A stretch of DNA of 64,000 bases from Vampirovibrio chlorellavorus (lineage in GTDB: Bacteria > Cyanobacteriota > Vampirovibrionia > Vampirovibrionales > Vampirovibrionaceae). Positions 36,778-45,810 of the stretch are shown here, in pieces. The notes beneath the pieces were generated by a model. The model made no database searches and was not told the DNA's origin. It was given only the letters and a program-made list of their open reading frames with translations. The position numbers and the translations under genes were made by a program. The DNA lies in NCBI GenBank assembly GCA_003149345.1, contig QFWI01000031.1:62001-126000 (forward strand), written 5' to 3'. Within the stretch, counting starts at the first letter, position 1, and each line of letters begins with the position of its first letter.

Positions 36778-36933
36778 AAAAGAAAGGTGAGGCTGCCCTC
36801 ACAACACGTTTGTAACTGTTTGAGTACAGTGAGTTCAAAAAATGCTTGGCACACTTGCCATAAGCAATCTTTATTTGTCTGAGCTGCACGCAGTTTTACA
36901 AACGTGTTGTGAGGGCAGCCTCACCAAAAGAAA
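36778..36933. mobile_element. MITE-like element with 33-bp terminal inverted repeats
   Basis: The element spans 36786-36925 (140 bp). The left terminal repeat (36786-36818, starting GGTGAGGCTGCCCTCAC) and the right one (36891-36925) are perfect complements apart from a 2-base TT insertion. The outer 17 bp of each arm are themselves near-palindromic. The direct repeat AAAAGAAA lies immediately outside both ends (36778-36785 and 36926-36933), as expected for an 8-bp target-site duplication. The 72-bp interior encodes nothing. It sits between bioF and nfu. Confidence 0.8.
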
Positions 36934-36934
36934 T

Positions 36935-36967
36935 GAAAACCCCAACTTGAGCCAAGCCGGGGTTTTC
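36935..36967 (-). terminator. Terminator of nfu
   Basis: GAAAACCCC and GGGGTTTTC pair around a 15-nt loop, 20 bp beyond the nfu stop. In minus-strand sense the stem ends in GGGGTTTTCATTT. Confidence 0.8.
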
Positions 36968-36987
36968 AAAATCGAATGAGTGTCGTT

Positions 36988-37254
36988 CTAGACAGAGACC
37001 ACTTCGGTCACGCCGGGAACGTATTGCTTGAGTTGCTCCTCAATGCCCATTTTCAGGGTGTAGGTAGAGCTGGGGCAAGTACCGCAGGCCCCTTGCAAAC
37101 GCACCTGAACCACGCCTTCAGCGGTCACATCAATCAGTTCCACATCGCCGCCATCGGCTTGCAGGTAGGGACGCAACATGTTCAGCACTTCCTGAACCTT
37201 GTCACGATCCACCACAACGGCCTCAGTCGCCGGGGTTTGCAGAGTCTCTTCCAT
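36988..37254 (-). CDS. nfu: NfuA/NifU C-terminal-type Fe-S carrier
   Basis: Small scaffold/carrier for [4Fe-4S] clusters. The 88-residue protein is a single NifU C-terminal domain: [21 protein letters not shown], then [30 protein letters not shown], with the CxxC cluster ligands in CGTC. It has AAGGAG before the ATG and follows the A-type carrier gene by 66 bp on the same strand, so the two probably form an Fe-S maturation operon. Confidence 0.96.
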   Translation of the reverse strand: MEETLQTPATEAVVVDRDKVQEVLNMLRPYLQADGGDVELIDVTAEGVVQVRLQGACGTCPSSTYTLKMGIEEQLKQYVPGVTEVVSV

Positions 37255-37320
37255 GGGGGATTATCTCCTTAAAATCAGTTGAGTGAGAAAATGGCGCTAT
37301 TTTTATGAAGTCAATAACGG

Positions 37321-37683
37321 CTAGATACCAAACGAAGTGCCACAACCGCAAGAGCTGGTGGCGTTGGGGTTGATAAATTTGAAGCCGCCATCCATCAGGG
37401 CGTTGGAAAAATCGATACGAGTGCCTTTGATATAGGGAACCACCATGGGGTTAACAAAAAAGGAAACCCCATCAAAATCAAGCACCAAGTCCCCTTCCGC
37501 CGACTGCTCAGCGGGCTGCAAGTCATACTGGAGTCCGGCGCAACCGCCACCCACCACCGCCACACGAATACCCGTATTGGCAGAATCTTTCAGGACTTCA
37601 CGGGCCTTGGCCACCGCTGCGGGGGTGACTTCAATAATGGAATTCTGAGCTTGTTCAGGAACTTGTTCGGCGATTTCAGCCAT
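37321..37683 (-). CDS. iscA: A-type Fe-S carrier (IscA/SufA/ErpA)
   Basis: Receives and transfers iron-sulfur clusters to apo-enzymes. The 120-residue protein has ITPAAVAKAREVL-like N-terminal residues (IEVTPAAVAKAREVLKD), VGGGCAGLQYDL with the first ligand Cys, and NATSSCGCGTSFGI with the C-terminal CxC pair. It starts at ATG 37683, with AAGGAGAT just upstream; the frame upstream has no such signal. Which subfamily (IscA, SufA or ErpA) cannot be told from the motifs. The Fe-S-dependent enzymes in the window (NadA, the radical SAM protein, ferredoxin) are plausible clients. Confidence 0.95.
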   Translation of the reverse strand: MAEIAEQVPEQAQNSIIEVTPAAVAKAREVLKDSANTGIRVAVVGGGCAGLQYDLQPAEQSAEGDLVLDFDGVSFFVNPMVVPYIKGTRIDFSNALMDGGFKFINPNATSSCGCGTSFGI

Positions 37684-37790
37684 AACTATCTCCTTGGCAT
37701 TAACGGGAATCTTGCCTAAGCATAACGTAAGCGTCAATGTTTTTCAACGCTTCCCATAGGGACCTCTCTAGTAGGTGCCTCCCTAGGGGC

Positions 37791-38540
37791 CTAAACCACA
37801 CTACCCCCGTCAATGGTGATAATTTCGCCGGTCATGTAGGTATTGCGATCAGACACCATAAAGGCGGCAAACTCGGCCAGCTCTTCCGGGCGGCCCATGC
37901 GGCCCTTGGTGCACCACATCTCATACACTTCCTTAAACTTGTCCGGCAGGGAATGTCCCAAGTCCGTATCAAAAATACCGGCGGCAATTCCGTTTACATT
38001 GACGTTAAAGGTACCAGCCTCCTTGGCCAGGCATTTGGTGAAGCCGATGACGGCGGCTTTACTGGTGGCGTAATGCACCGAGGTAGGCAAGGCCCGAATA
38101 GCCCCAATGGAGGTCAGATTCAGGATACTACCGGCCCGTTGCCGCAGCATTTGCTTGAAAAACGGTTTGGTGATGTAGTAAAGCCCATTCACGTTGGTGT
38201 TGATCACGTTCAGCCAAGCGCTTTCCGTGGTTGTTACAAAGCTATCGGCCTTGTTAATGGCCGCGTTATTGACCAAAGCGTCAATGCGACCAAATTCAGC
38301 CATGATATCAGCGACCATCTGCTTGATAGCGGGCTTGTCCACCACCGAGACCTTGAAGGCCAGGGCCTTACGTCCGTATTGCTCAATACGGCGAACGGTA
38401 TCCTGAGCCTCGGCGTCATTGGAGTTGTAGTTAAAAGCCACATCAGCGCCTTCTCTGGCGAATACTTCGCACAACGCTTTGCCCAGCCCTCGAGAACCAC
38501 CGGAGATAAAGGCCTTCTTGCCTTCTAGCAATCCACTCAT
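37791..38540 (-). CDS. SDR-family reductase (FabG-like)
   Basis: NAD(P)-dependent short-chain dehydrogenase/reductase of 249 residues. The cofactor loop is FISGGSRGLGKAL, NNAAI follows the third strand, the catalytic Ser is in LNLTSIGAI, and YATSK holds the catalytic Tyr and Lys. The C-terminal TGEIITIDGGSVV is typical of FabG-type 3-oxoacyl-ACP reductases, but SDRs acting on many substrates share it and no fatty-acid synthesis gene adjoins. It is followed downstream by iscA on the same strand (107 bp away). Confidence 0.9.
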   Translation of the reverse strand: MSGLLEGKKAFISGGSRGLGKALCEVFAREGADVAFNYNSNDAEAQDTVRRIEQYGRKALAFKVSVVDKPAIKQMVADIMAEFGRIDALVNNAAINKADSFVTTTESAWLNVINTNVNGLYYITKPFFKQMLRQRAGSILNLTSIGAIRALPTSVHYATSKAAVIGFTKCLAKEAGTFNVNVNGIAAGIFDTDLGHSLPDKFKEVYEMWCTKGRMGRPEELAEFAAFMVSDRNTYMTGEIITIDGGSVV

Positions 38541-38639
38541 TAAAATACCGCAAACCTTTCTACTCAGAATACCAAGGAGACGAGTATCGAAAACATATCA
38601 AAAAAAAACAGAAAAGCCCCAAATTTTTACGCCAATATT

Positions 38640-39824
38640 TTACGCCAATACAGGTTGATCCAGAAACACGGGGTCTTGTATGAAACGCAGCACATCTTGA
38701 GCGATATAATCCGAAGCACCGGGACGCCCATGAAGCGCGGCGGCCTCTTTCAAAGCAGCGTAACGACCTGGAGATTCTAGCAAAGATTCTATCATAGGCA
38801 CAATTTGCTCGGGTTGCTTTAGCATTAAAGCCGCGCCAGTACTGTCCAAAAACGCAGCCGTCTGGGACTCTTGCGGCATCGGTGGCGTTACAACATCGGC
38901 AATCAGGGGTAAACGACAGCTCAAGGCCTCAAACGTGGTCAGCCCACCCATTTTGGTAACCATAATATCCGAAGCCATCATCAGGCTCTCAATCTCATTG
39001 GTAAAACTCAACACCTTCACCGGCACAACCGCCCGTGCGGCAAAGGCCTGGGCTTCATGCAGCAGTTCTTCGTTGCGGCCAGCCAGAAACACCACCTGGA
39101 TCGGGGCCTGGGCCAGTCGAGAACTGGTGATCAGGGCCTGGTAGATGCTGAGGACATTGCCGCCGCCCACCCAGCCAGCGTTCATAAAAATGGTGAAGCG
39201 CTCCGGGGTCAAGCCCAGTTGGCTGCGAATCAGGCGCTTTTCCATGTCCGTAACCGGATGAAACTTGGAATGTACCGGCATGCCCATCACCTGAATCTTA
39301 TAGGCTTCCACCCCAAAGTCCATCAGTTGCTTTTTGGCGAAATCACTGGCCACATAGTACTGCCGAACGTCCTCACAAGCCCATCCCCGCCAAAAACCCT
39401 GGTAAGGATCAGTCACCACGGTCAACAAGGGAATCTGATCCTGAAGTTTGAGCCGACGCAGCACGTAAGCGAAAAAATGCTGGGTCATGGGATGCACCGA
39501 AACAATGACATCCGGCCTCATTTTACCGAAAATGCGCTGGGCATAGCCCATGGCGCTCTTGAAAATCAAACGGGACTCGTTGGGACGCAACTTGTTGACC
39601 GCGTTAAAGTAGTAATGCATCAAGTCCTGATGATCCCGGAGCAGGAAATTATAGAAGTCAGCGGCCTTGCGGCTAAGGTAATGGGCTTCTTCCAACACCT
39701 GGGTGACCGTAACCGTGGTTTCTCCACCCGAAACTTTAACCAGACTGTTTTGGAGCGCATTGGCGGCGCTTCGGTGGCCACCACCGGTATTGGATGAAAG
39801 AATCAGGACGTTTTGCGATGCCAT
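38640..39824 (-). CDS. MGDG-synthase-like glycosyltransferase (GT28)
   Basis: Glycosyltransferase resembling monogalactosyldiacylglycerol synthase and processive diacylglycerol glucosyltransferase UgtP. The N-terminal acceptor half starts VLILSSNTGGGHRSAANAL, the GGGH motif of this family, followed by DVIVSVHPMTQHF and LLTVVTDPYQGFW. The sugar-nucleotide half contains FMNAGWVGGGNVLSIY, VVFLAGRNEEL and the GT28 motif MVTKMGGLTTFEAL. The length is 394 residues. The likely product is a glycolipid of the cell membrane. A 14-bp direct repeat (TATTGGCGTAAAA) spans the stop codon. Confidence 0.88.
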   Translation of the reverse strand: MASQNVLILSSNTGGGHRSAANALQNSLVKVSGGETTVTVTQVLEEAHYLSRKAADFYNFLLRDHQDLMHYYFNAVNKLRPNESRLIFKSAMGYAQRIFGKMRPDVIVSVHPMTQHFFAYVLRRLKLQDQIPLLTVVTDPYQGFWRGWACEDVRQYYVASDFAKKQLMDFGVEAYKIQVMGMPVHSKFHPVTDMEKRLIRSQLGLTPERFTIFMNAGWVGGGNVLSIYQALITSSRLAQAPIQVVFLAGRNEELLHEAQAFAARAVVPVKVLSFTNEIESLMMASDIMVTKMGGLTTFEALSCRLPLIADVVTPPMPQESQTAAFLDSTGAALMLKQPEQIVPMIESLLESPGRYAALKEAAALHGRPGASDYIAQDVLRFIQDPVFLDQPVLA

Positions 39825-40266
39825 GCCGGGTAACCGTTACTCTGTTCATTAAGGGACGGTCTAGTGATGGGGGTTTTGAGCCAAATCATCGGACTTCAAG
39901 ACAGGAGCATTGTCGTTCGTTTTGAGCCCGGAGTCAAGGAAAGGACACCGGAACCCCTGCACCCAGCTACACTGTCGAGGCGCTGCCAGGGTGCTGTTTG
40001 TCACAGACGTTCCACGCTCTGGAAAGTATTGACGCAACGCTGCCTGATGCAAATAAAATTCTCCCAATCTCTAAGGAACAGATTACCATTTTTTGGCTAA
40101 AAAAACATTTAACCAATCTTGCGCGCATTGCATTGGGGTTACGATGTGGGTTAAGCGTTTGGCTCACACCCACGGTTCCTGAAACAAGCATGTCCCGCAA
40201 TCCTTGGCCGCCTGCTACGGATCACGATATGAATCAGGCTCAATCCAGCCGGAACAGTAGCGCCTC
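39825..40266. other. Intergenic region without supported gene
   Basis: These 442 bp lie upstream of the glycosyltransferase and downstream of the GNAT gene. A 95-codon plus-strand frame (39998-40285) lacks an SD and overlaps the GNAT 3' end. I see no RNA gene. Confidence 0.4.
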
Positions 40267-41316
40267 TCAACGGGGCTGGGAATAGTCCAGGGGCCTACAG
40301 TTCATGGCCGGGGTAGGACGCCCCGAAAACAGCAAAATGGGCGATTGCAAGCGACTTCCCTTATCCTCAACGGGAATCCAGTAATCCTTCAACAGCACCT
40401 CGGCAATCCCCAAACGCTGAAAACCAAGTTGTTCCAGCGTTTCCAGTCCGGGCTTACAGAACTCAAAGCATTCCACGTAAAGGGTGGCCCCGGTGGTGGT
40501 CAGCAGAACCTGCTGGACGGCATAGGTGATCAAATCCCGGTAGGCGGTTGGCCAGCCCGGACTGGCCAGAATACTCAGGGTAAAATCCTTATAATCCCAG
40601 GTCACCAGCTCCACGGAACCAATGAAGCAGTCCCTTGCCAAATCCTGAAAGACCCAACGCCGCTTAAAGGCCCCCCGGGTCTTTTCAATCAGCCGGAGCG
40701 GGAGGGGTCGATAAAAGTCCCGCCACCCCTTGCTCAAGCCAATACGGGCATCCACGGGCAACATATCGTTGTATAAAGCCGCCAACTTGGTGCAGTCCCC
40801 GTTATGGCTGTCACGCAGTCCATCCAATGTGACCGGGGGCAACTTCAGGTTGGCCGGATTGCGGTGGACAAAGTAATGTTGTCGCGCACAGCGCCGGAAA
40901 CCACAGGACTTGAGCAAGGCCAGACCCGTCTCGTAATGCTGATCCACGTAGGCCAGAAATGTCTGAACCCCATCCCCACCGTAGCGGTTGATCACATAAT
41001 TAATCAGCTGCGTCCCCACATCATAGGAGAAAGAATCAGGATCCAGAATCAGATGGTCAATTTTCCAACGGCGGGAATGGGTGCCATCCCGGCTCAACCA
41101 AATCATGCCCAACACCTTGTCCCCGGCCACGGCCACAAAAATAGCGGGCATAAACTGTAAATTCAGCGATAACAGCTGGCTGACGCGGTGCAAGGGAATG
41201 TATAACTGTTGCATGGTCTTCAACAGAGAGTATTCCGACTCCCGATCGCTATAGCGATTCAGCAAGGTCAGTACCTGTCGAAGTTCGCCGGGGCGCAGCG
41301 CCCTGATTTTAATCAT
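40267..41316 (-). CDS. GNAT-fold acetyltransferase-like protein
   Basis: A 349-residue protein with features of GCN5-type N-acetyltransferases: an N-terminal IRALRPGELRQVLTLLNRYSD, then FVAVAGDKVLGMIWLSRD, IDHLILDPDSFSYDVGTQLINYVI (acetyl-CoA region of the fold) and LAYVDQHYETGLALLKSCGFRRC. The C-terminal half repeats the layout (CFIGSVELVTW, LSILASPGW, LYVECFEFCKPGLETLEQLGFQRLG), so it appears to be two GNAT domains in tandem. The substrate is unknown. It is divergent from smpB, with 89 bp between the starts. Confidence 0.75.
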   Translation of the reverse strand: MIKIRALRPGELRQVLTLLNRYSDRESEYSLLKTMQQLYIPLHRVSQLLSLNLQFMPAIFVAVAGDKVLGMIWLSRDGTHSRRWKIDHLILDPDSFSYDVGTQLINYVINRYGGDGVQTFLAYVDQHYETGLALLKSCGFRRCARQHYFVHRNPANLKLPPVTLDGLRDSHNGDCTKLAALYNDMLPVDARIGLSKGWRDFYRPLPLRLIEKTRGAFKRRWVFQDLARDCFIGSVELVTWDYKDFTLSILASPGWPTAYRDLITYAVQQVLLTTTGATLYVECFEFCKPGLETLEQLGFQRLGIAEVLLKDYWIPVEDKGSRLQSPILLFSGRPTPAMNCRPLDYSQPR

Positions 41317-41405
41317 TGTGCTATGATTCTCAGATAAATATACCCCTATTATAATGTCCCTTGGCTATCCTGGCAGATGCCTGTTCGGAATCGAAACCCA
41401 AGCCC

Positions 41406-41888
41406 ATGACCACCAAAGACAAAGCAAGCAAACGGCAAAGCAGCCTGATTGTGAATAACAAGAAGGCCTACCACGAATATCACGTCCTGGAGACCTACAA
41501 GACAGGGATTGTCCTGACGGGCACCGAGATTAAATCCTTACGGGCCGGGAAAGTGTCCATGAATGATAGCCACGCCCGGATTCACAACAGCGAGGTCTTT
41601 CTGTATGGCCTGCAAATCAGCGCCTACGAGCAGGGAAGCTATAACAACCATCAGCCGGATCGGGTGCGCAAGCTGCTATTAACCCGTCAGGAAATCAAAA
41701 AACTGATTGGCAAAACCAAGGAATCCGGGCTGACCCTGATTCCGCTGAAACTGTTTTTTGAGCGCTGTTGGGTCAAAGTGGAACTGGGACTGTGCAAGGG
41801 TAAAAAATTGCACGATAAACGGGACGCCATTTCCGAGCGGGACAGCAAGCGAGAAATCAGCCGGGCCCTCAAGCACGGAAATCGCTGA
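41406..41888 (+). CDS. smpB: SsrA-binding protein SmpB
   Basis: Binds tmRNA and delivers it to stalled ribosomes for trans-translation. Family motifs: NKKAYHEYHVLETYKTGIVLTGTEIKSLRAG, SHARIHNSEVFLYGL, RKLLLTRQEIKKL, and the C-terminal GKKLHDKRDAISERDSKREI tail that enters the decoding centre. The length of 160 residues is normal. ATG 41406 is preferred over an in-frame start at 41361. TATAAT at 41350-41355 is a likely -10 box. No tmRNA (ssrA) gene was recognised nearby. Confidence 0.97.
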   Translation: MTTKDKASKRQSSLIVNNKKAYHEYHVLETYKTGIVLTGTEIKSLRAGKVSMNDSHARIHNSEVFLYGLQISAYEQGSYNNHQPDRVRKLLLTRQEIKKLIGKTKESGLTLIPLKLFFERCWVKVELGLCKGKKLHDKRDAISERDSKREISRALKHGNR

Positions 41889-42141
41889 GAGACTATCCGA
41901 AAAATCATACAGCCACAGTAGGGAAGGGATGAGGCGCTTTTACTGAAAAGCGGCTAAAATCAAAATATGGAGGAAAGTTCAATTCAGTCCCGGTGGCTCC
42001 AAACATCCGGTTGGGAATCCCCCCCTGCTGCTCATGAAGCCTTTCCCGGCTTTTCCCAGTTTCCAGCGGGGCAATAACCACAGAGCCCGGAACGCCTTTC
42101 CCGTTCTTTTCACCTGAGCATTTGAGCATAAAGGAGACGCC

Positions 42142-43257
42142 ATGCCTCCCAGAATTAAGCAAGGGGAAGTTCCCAAACCCATCATCAAGAAAGGCACTTT
42201 GGGCGGACTTCCCTTTAACGCCCTGACCACCGCCTGTTTACACGCCGGGCACACGGATTGCATCATTGATTTCGGGTCGCCGGAATCGCTACCGTCGCTT
42301 CGGGCCAACACCAGCGTGCAAATCGGCAAGGGACGACAAAAGCTGACGCTGGATCTGAACGGACGGTTCTACAACAGCTACAGCGACGCCCTTTACCGGG
42401 GGCAATTACCGGAGGTCATTCTGGCCGCCCCATCAGTGGCCCGTTTCCCGGATTATATCGTGGCCTTTACCCATTACATTGAGCAGTTGGCCAAAATGGG
42501 GTTTTTCTTACCCCGTAAACAGGTTCTCCAGCGGGATCCCGTGGCCGAGCTGATTCCCTGCACCATTCTGACCGGAGAGGGCTTACTGTTCAGCCGTTTT
42601 ATCACGGAGCTGATGGGCAACCTGAAAGCCCTGCAACGGGAACACCCCAGCCTGAACGATGACATTCGGGTTCGCATCGTCGGGCGTTTTGTACGGGGCT
42701 TCTGGGAATTATCGGCAGGGCCAAACGAGTGGGATCTGGGCCCCATCACCTCGACGCTGGGCGCCTTACCCCTGGTGCCCACCCACATTTCCATTGCCGG
42801 TGGGGACTTATGGACGCAGGGAACCATCCAGACCGTCCTGGAGAGTCACGGCCTGCAAGTCAAAATCCCCCTACAAAACGACAACGCCCCGGAACGCCTG
42901 GAATTCCAGAATGCCCTGACCCGGGTCTCCACGGTCATCCTTCCCGCCCTGATTCGCCTGGACGTTCTGAGTGAAAGTGAGGCGGCCACTCTGGCCCCCA
43001 AAATCCAGGAGGGCATCTGGACCATTGGCATCAAGCGGGACGCCTTGAGCGAGCAGGAAAAAACAACCAAAACGGTCAAGCACAGTAAGCCCAAGTCCCA
43101 ACCCGCCAGTAAGCCAACGCACCCGCAACTGGGATGGAACGACGTGGCTATTATGGCCGGGTTGAATCACTACGCCCAAAGCCTGCACCTCCCCGAGGAG
43201 AGCCAGTTATTCGGGCAACTGACCCAAAAACTGTTCAGTTATTGCCAGCAGCAGTAA
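42142..43257 (+). CDS. Conserved-looking protein, unknown function
   Basis: Not recognised. The 371-residue soluble protein has no signal or membrane segment. Visible landmarks are ACLHAGHTDCIIDFGSPESLP near the N-terminus, DYIVAFTHYIEQLAKMGFFLPRKQ, CTILTGEGLLFSRFITELMG, LPLVPTHISIAGGDLWTQGTIQ, a Lys/Ser/Pro linker (about 308-330) and a final WNDVAIMAGLNHYAQSLHLPEE helix pair. The SD AAAGGAGACGCC before ATG 42142 is excellent, which supports real translation. It is convergent with the radical SAM gene. Confidence 0.75.
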   Translation: MPPRIKQGEVPKPIIKKGTLGGLPFNALTTACLHAGHTDCIIDFGSPESLPSLRANTSVQIGKGRQKLTLDLNGRFYNSYSDALYRGQLPEVILAAPSVARFPDYIVAFTHYIEQLAKMGFFLPRKQVLQRDPVAELIPCTILTGEGLLFSRFITELMGNLKALQREHPSLNDDIRVRIVGRFVRGFWELSAGPNEWDLGPITSTLGALPLVPTHISIAGGDLWTQGTIQTVLESHGLQVKIPLQNDNAPERLEFQNALTRVSTVILPALIRLDVLSESEAATLAPKIQEGIWTIGIKRDALSEQEKTTKTVKHSKPKSQPASKPTHPQLGWNDVAIMAGLNHYAQSLHLPEESQLFGQLTQKLFSYCQQQ

Positions 43258-43365
43258 CCACCCACCCTAAAAACAAACTGGCCAAATAGCTATCGTCTGA
43301 TTCCAGTCTGATTCCAGCCTCATGCTGACAACAGGGGAGGCATTATGCAGGGGCGCTGAGCTAGC

Positions 43366-44706
43366 CTAGCGGATTTGCCCGGCCAGCTGCTTGGCCTTAA
43401 TCAGGGTATTAAACGACACCAGAATGGAGGGATAATTCCGCTGACTCTCCAGGGTACACCCCCGGCATTCTCGGGCCTTACCCACGTGTTCCCGGTACAG
43501 TCTGGCTTTTTCACCCTGCCACAGACTCTGGAAGTTGAAATCGGCCTGCCGCAGGTTACCGAACGACTTATTTTCCGTGGGATTGTGGGCAAACTCCTCA
43601 CAGCCACTCACGTCGCCCTCGCTACTGATGTAGGCGCCCAGACTGCCAGCCTTGCAGCAAAACATGGGCTTCTCCTCCACCACGGTGCGGCGATTTTCCT
43701 CCTGGCTAATCAGGTCGACCGCAGACTTCAAGGCGCCGTCTTCCGGGGTGCTGGTGTGGTACAGAAACTTCAGGCGGCCTGAGAGAACATCCTCCTTCAC
43801 CCGCTGGGTAATTTCGAGGTACTTGGACTCAAAAGGCTCCAGTTCCCGTTTGGCCCGGCGCTCCTGAAAGGATGGCAAGTCATGGCCCGTCATCTGCACA
43901 CTGCGGCGCATCAAGTTCAAATTCCACTTGTCCGGCTTTAAAATATCCCGAACCATCAGGTACCAGTCATCCATCACCTCGACATTACTGGGCGAACAGA
44001 CCGTGCAAAGCTGAATGTCCAGATGATCGTAGTCATAGCGCTCCCGGATGGCTTTCAAGGCTTCCAGTGCGTCGATGCTGTTCTGCCAGGCGTCCCAGGA
44101 GCTGGACTTGGTATAACGAATGGAATTATTGGCCTCTTTGGGGCCCTCAATACTCAAACTCCAGGTCAAGTGCAGATTGGGGCAAGTCTGCATGATGCGG
44201 TGGGTGATCTCTAGCAGTAACTCCGGCTTCCAGGCGTTGGAGATAATATACACCGACTGTACCGGGGTCAACCGATAAGCCGCTTCAATGATTTCAGGCA
44301 ATTGACGGTTTAAAGTCGTCTCCCCACCAGAGTAGACAATGACATTCAGGTTTTTACCAATGGAAGCGTAGGTCTGCTCAATCTCGGCCAGGCTCATTTC
44401 ATTGGTTTTGGCGTTCAAGGTATCGGCAAAGGAGCAAAACCCGCAGCTATAGTTGCAGCGGGTGGTCAAAATGTGGGTCAGCATCACCGGATCCGGCACC
44501 TGATAGAGCATCTGGGCGGCGAAACCACGCATAATCGGCCCAAACAGGGTGCGATCCGTGCGGGACTGAATCGGTTCATACACTTCCCGATGATAGACGG
44601 AGGGATACTTGCTTAAATCAACCCCCAACAAAGCCAAGCGCTTGGCGTTCTCCGCCTCGGGACGCAATTTGACTTTCCGCTGATTGTCTGAGAGCAAGGT
44701 AGCCAT
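43366..44706 (-). CDS. Radical SAM / SPASM-type enzyme
   Basis: Uses S-adenosylmethionine and a [4Fe-4S] cluster for radical chemistry. The cluster motif is CNYSCGFC (CxxxCxxC) at about residue 84, followed by the YSGGETTLNRQLPEII segment (GGE motif) that binds SAM. The C-terminal part has a Cys-rich SPASM-like region: PMFCCKAGSLGAYISSEGDVSGCEEF and ECRGCTLESQRNYPS. The length is 446 residues. Proteins of this layout modify peptides or act as maturases or epimerases. No precursor peptide or partner is obvious nearby, so the substrate is unknown. Confidence 0.9.
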   Translation of the reverse strand: MATLLSDNQRKVKLRPEAENAKRLALLGVDLSKYPSVYHREVYEPIQSRTDRTLFGPIMRGFAAQMLYQVPDPVMLTHILTTRCNYSCGFCSFADTLNAKTNEMSLAEIEQTYASIGKNLNVIVYSGGETTLNRQLPEIIEAAYRLTPVQSVYIISNAWKPELLLEITHRIMQTCPNLHLTWSLSIEGPKEANNSIRYTKSSSWDAWQNSIDALEALKAIRERYDYDHLDIQLCTVCSPSNVEVMDDWYLMVRDILKPDKWNLNLMRRSVQMTGHDLPSFQERRAKRELEPFESKYLEITQRVKEDVLSGRLKFLYHTSTPEDGALKSAVDLISQEENRRTVVEEKPMFCCKAGSLGAYISSEGDVSGCEEFAHNPTENKSFGNLRQADFNFQSLWQGEKARLYREHVGKARECRGCTLESQRNYPSILVSFNTLIKAKQLAGQIR

Positions 44707-45042
44707 TATGATTCAAAATCCTTTTTCAAGGCCTTTGACAGGGTTGAGTGTGAGAAAAATGCCTTCACGAACGTGCCTTTACAGGGAATTCTTTGGAATA
44801 CATCCGTACCAATGGGGTGTCATTGTGTCGGGAAAACGCTTTAACGGCGCAGCGGGGGTGGACGATTGGGAATCTGCTCAAAACATCAACCACAACAATC
44901 CGATAAACCCGATTTGTATGAAGCAAGGCCTCCTTGATTTTATCCATTCGAACTTGCCTGCGACTAATAAAATAAAACCAGATTAAAGGCTCAGGTTGAT
45001 ACTTTCTATAGTTTACTCCAACTCCTGAACAGGATAAAGGTT
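44707..45042. other. Intergenic region without supported gene
   Basis: These 336 bp separate gmk from the radical SAM gene, both on the minus strand. I see no strong promoter, terminator or RNA; a plus-strand frame here (44684-44986) overlaps the radical SAM start and lacks an SD. Confidence 0.4.
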
Positions 45043-45654
45043 TTAGCGCAAGGAATGCCGGGAACCGCTCCGGGCAATGATCTCCCGGATGGCAGTCATA
45101 CACGCTTCCAGACGCTGATTGACCAGCACATAATCAAACTGATCCTGTAAGGTCATCTCGTGCCGGGAGATTTCCAGGCGACTGGCGATATCCGCCTCCG
45201 ACTCCGTGCCCCGGACGCGCAGACGATGCTCCAGCTCTTCCAGGCTCGGCGGGGCCACAAAAATCAGGTGCGCCGCTGGGAATTTCCGCTTGACCTGAAG
45301 GGCGCCCTGGGTCTCAATCTCCAGCAGCACGTTGCGCCCGGCCTGGAGGGCCTCCTGAACCACCGAGCGATGGGTTCCGTAGTAATTGCCGTTGTATTCG
45401 GCCCATTCCAGCAAGTGATGGCGCTCGGCGTCAGCCTGAGCTTGATCGTGGGCGATCATGGCCTCAAACTCGCCACGGGTCTTGAAATGATAGCTCACCC
45501 CATCGGTTTCTCCCGCACGCAAGGCCCGACTGGTGGCGGAAACCGACAGGGTCAGGTTGGGTTCAACGGCCAGCAACATTTTGCACAGCGTGCCTTTGCC
45601 CACACCGGACGGGCCCGTGATAATGTAAATATGGCCGGGGACGGGTTGGTTCAT
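45043..45654 (-). CDS. gmk: Guanylate kinase
   Basis: Phosphorylates GMP to GDP. The P-loop is IITGPSGVGKGTLCKML, followed by SATSRALRAGETDGVSYHF (GMP-binding SRxPRxGE-type motif), LLEWAEYNGNYYGTHRSVV, VLLEIETQGALQVKRKFP, and LIFVAPPSLEELEHRLRVRGTE. The length is 203 residues. Start ATG 45654 has a weak SD; an in-frame TTG 12 bp upstream is possible. It is divergent from the kinase gene that follows. Confidence 0.97.
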   Translation of the reverse strand: MNQPVPGHIYIITGPSGVGKGTLCKMLLAVEPNLTLSVSATSRALRAGETDGVSYHFKTRGEFEAMIAHDQAQADAERHHLLEWAEYNGNYYGTHRSVVQEALQAGRNVLLEIETQGALQVKRKFPAAHLIFVAPPSLEELEHRLRVRGTESEADIASRLEISRHEMTLQDQFDYVLVNQRLEACMTAIREIIARSGSRHSLR

Positions 45655-45810
45655 AACGGCAAGCAATCATCCACTGTGTTCAAAAAATACGAAATTCATT
45701 CAGGGAAATCCATCCAGGGCAGCAAGACCACTCAAGCGGCAAAAGCGCCATTGGTATCCGCCACAGTTGGGGCTTATAATAATAACGTAAGCCCCAGTCC
45801 ACAGGAAACC

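Noticed and set aside
39998..40285. 95-codon plus-strand frame between the glycosyltransferase and GNAT genes
   Set aside because: It has no SD, no recognisable feature, a non-ATG start and overlaps the GNAT 3' end.
45160..45810. N-terminal extension of the receiver-histidine kinase frame
   Set aside because: It runs antisense through gmk; the ATG at 45811 has a good SD and begins just before the receiver domain.
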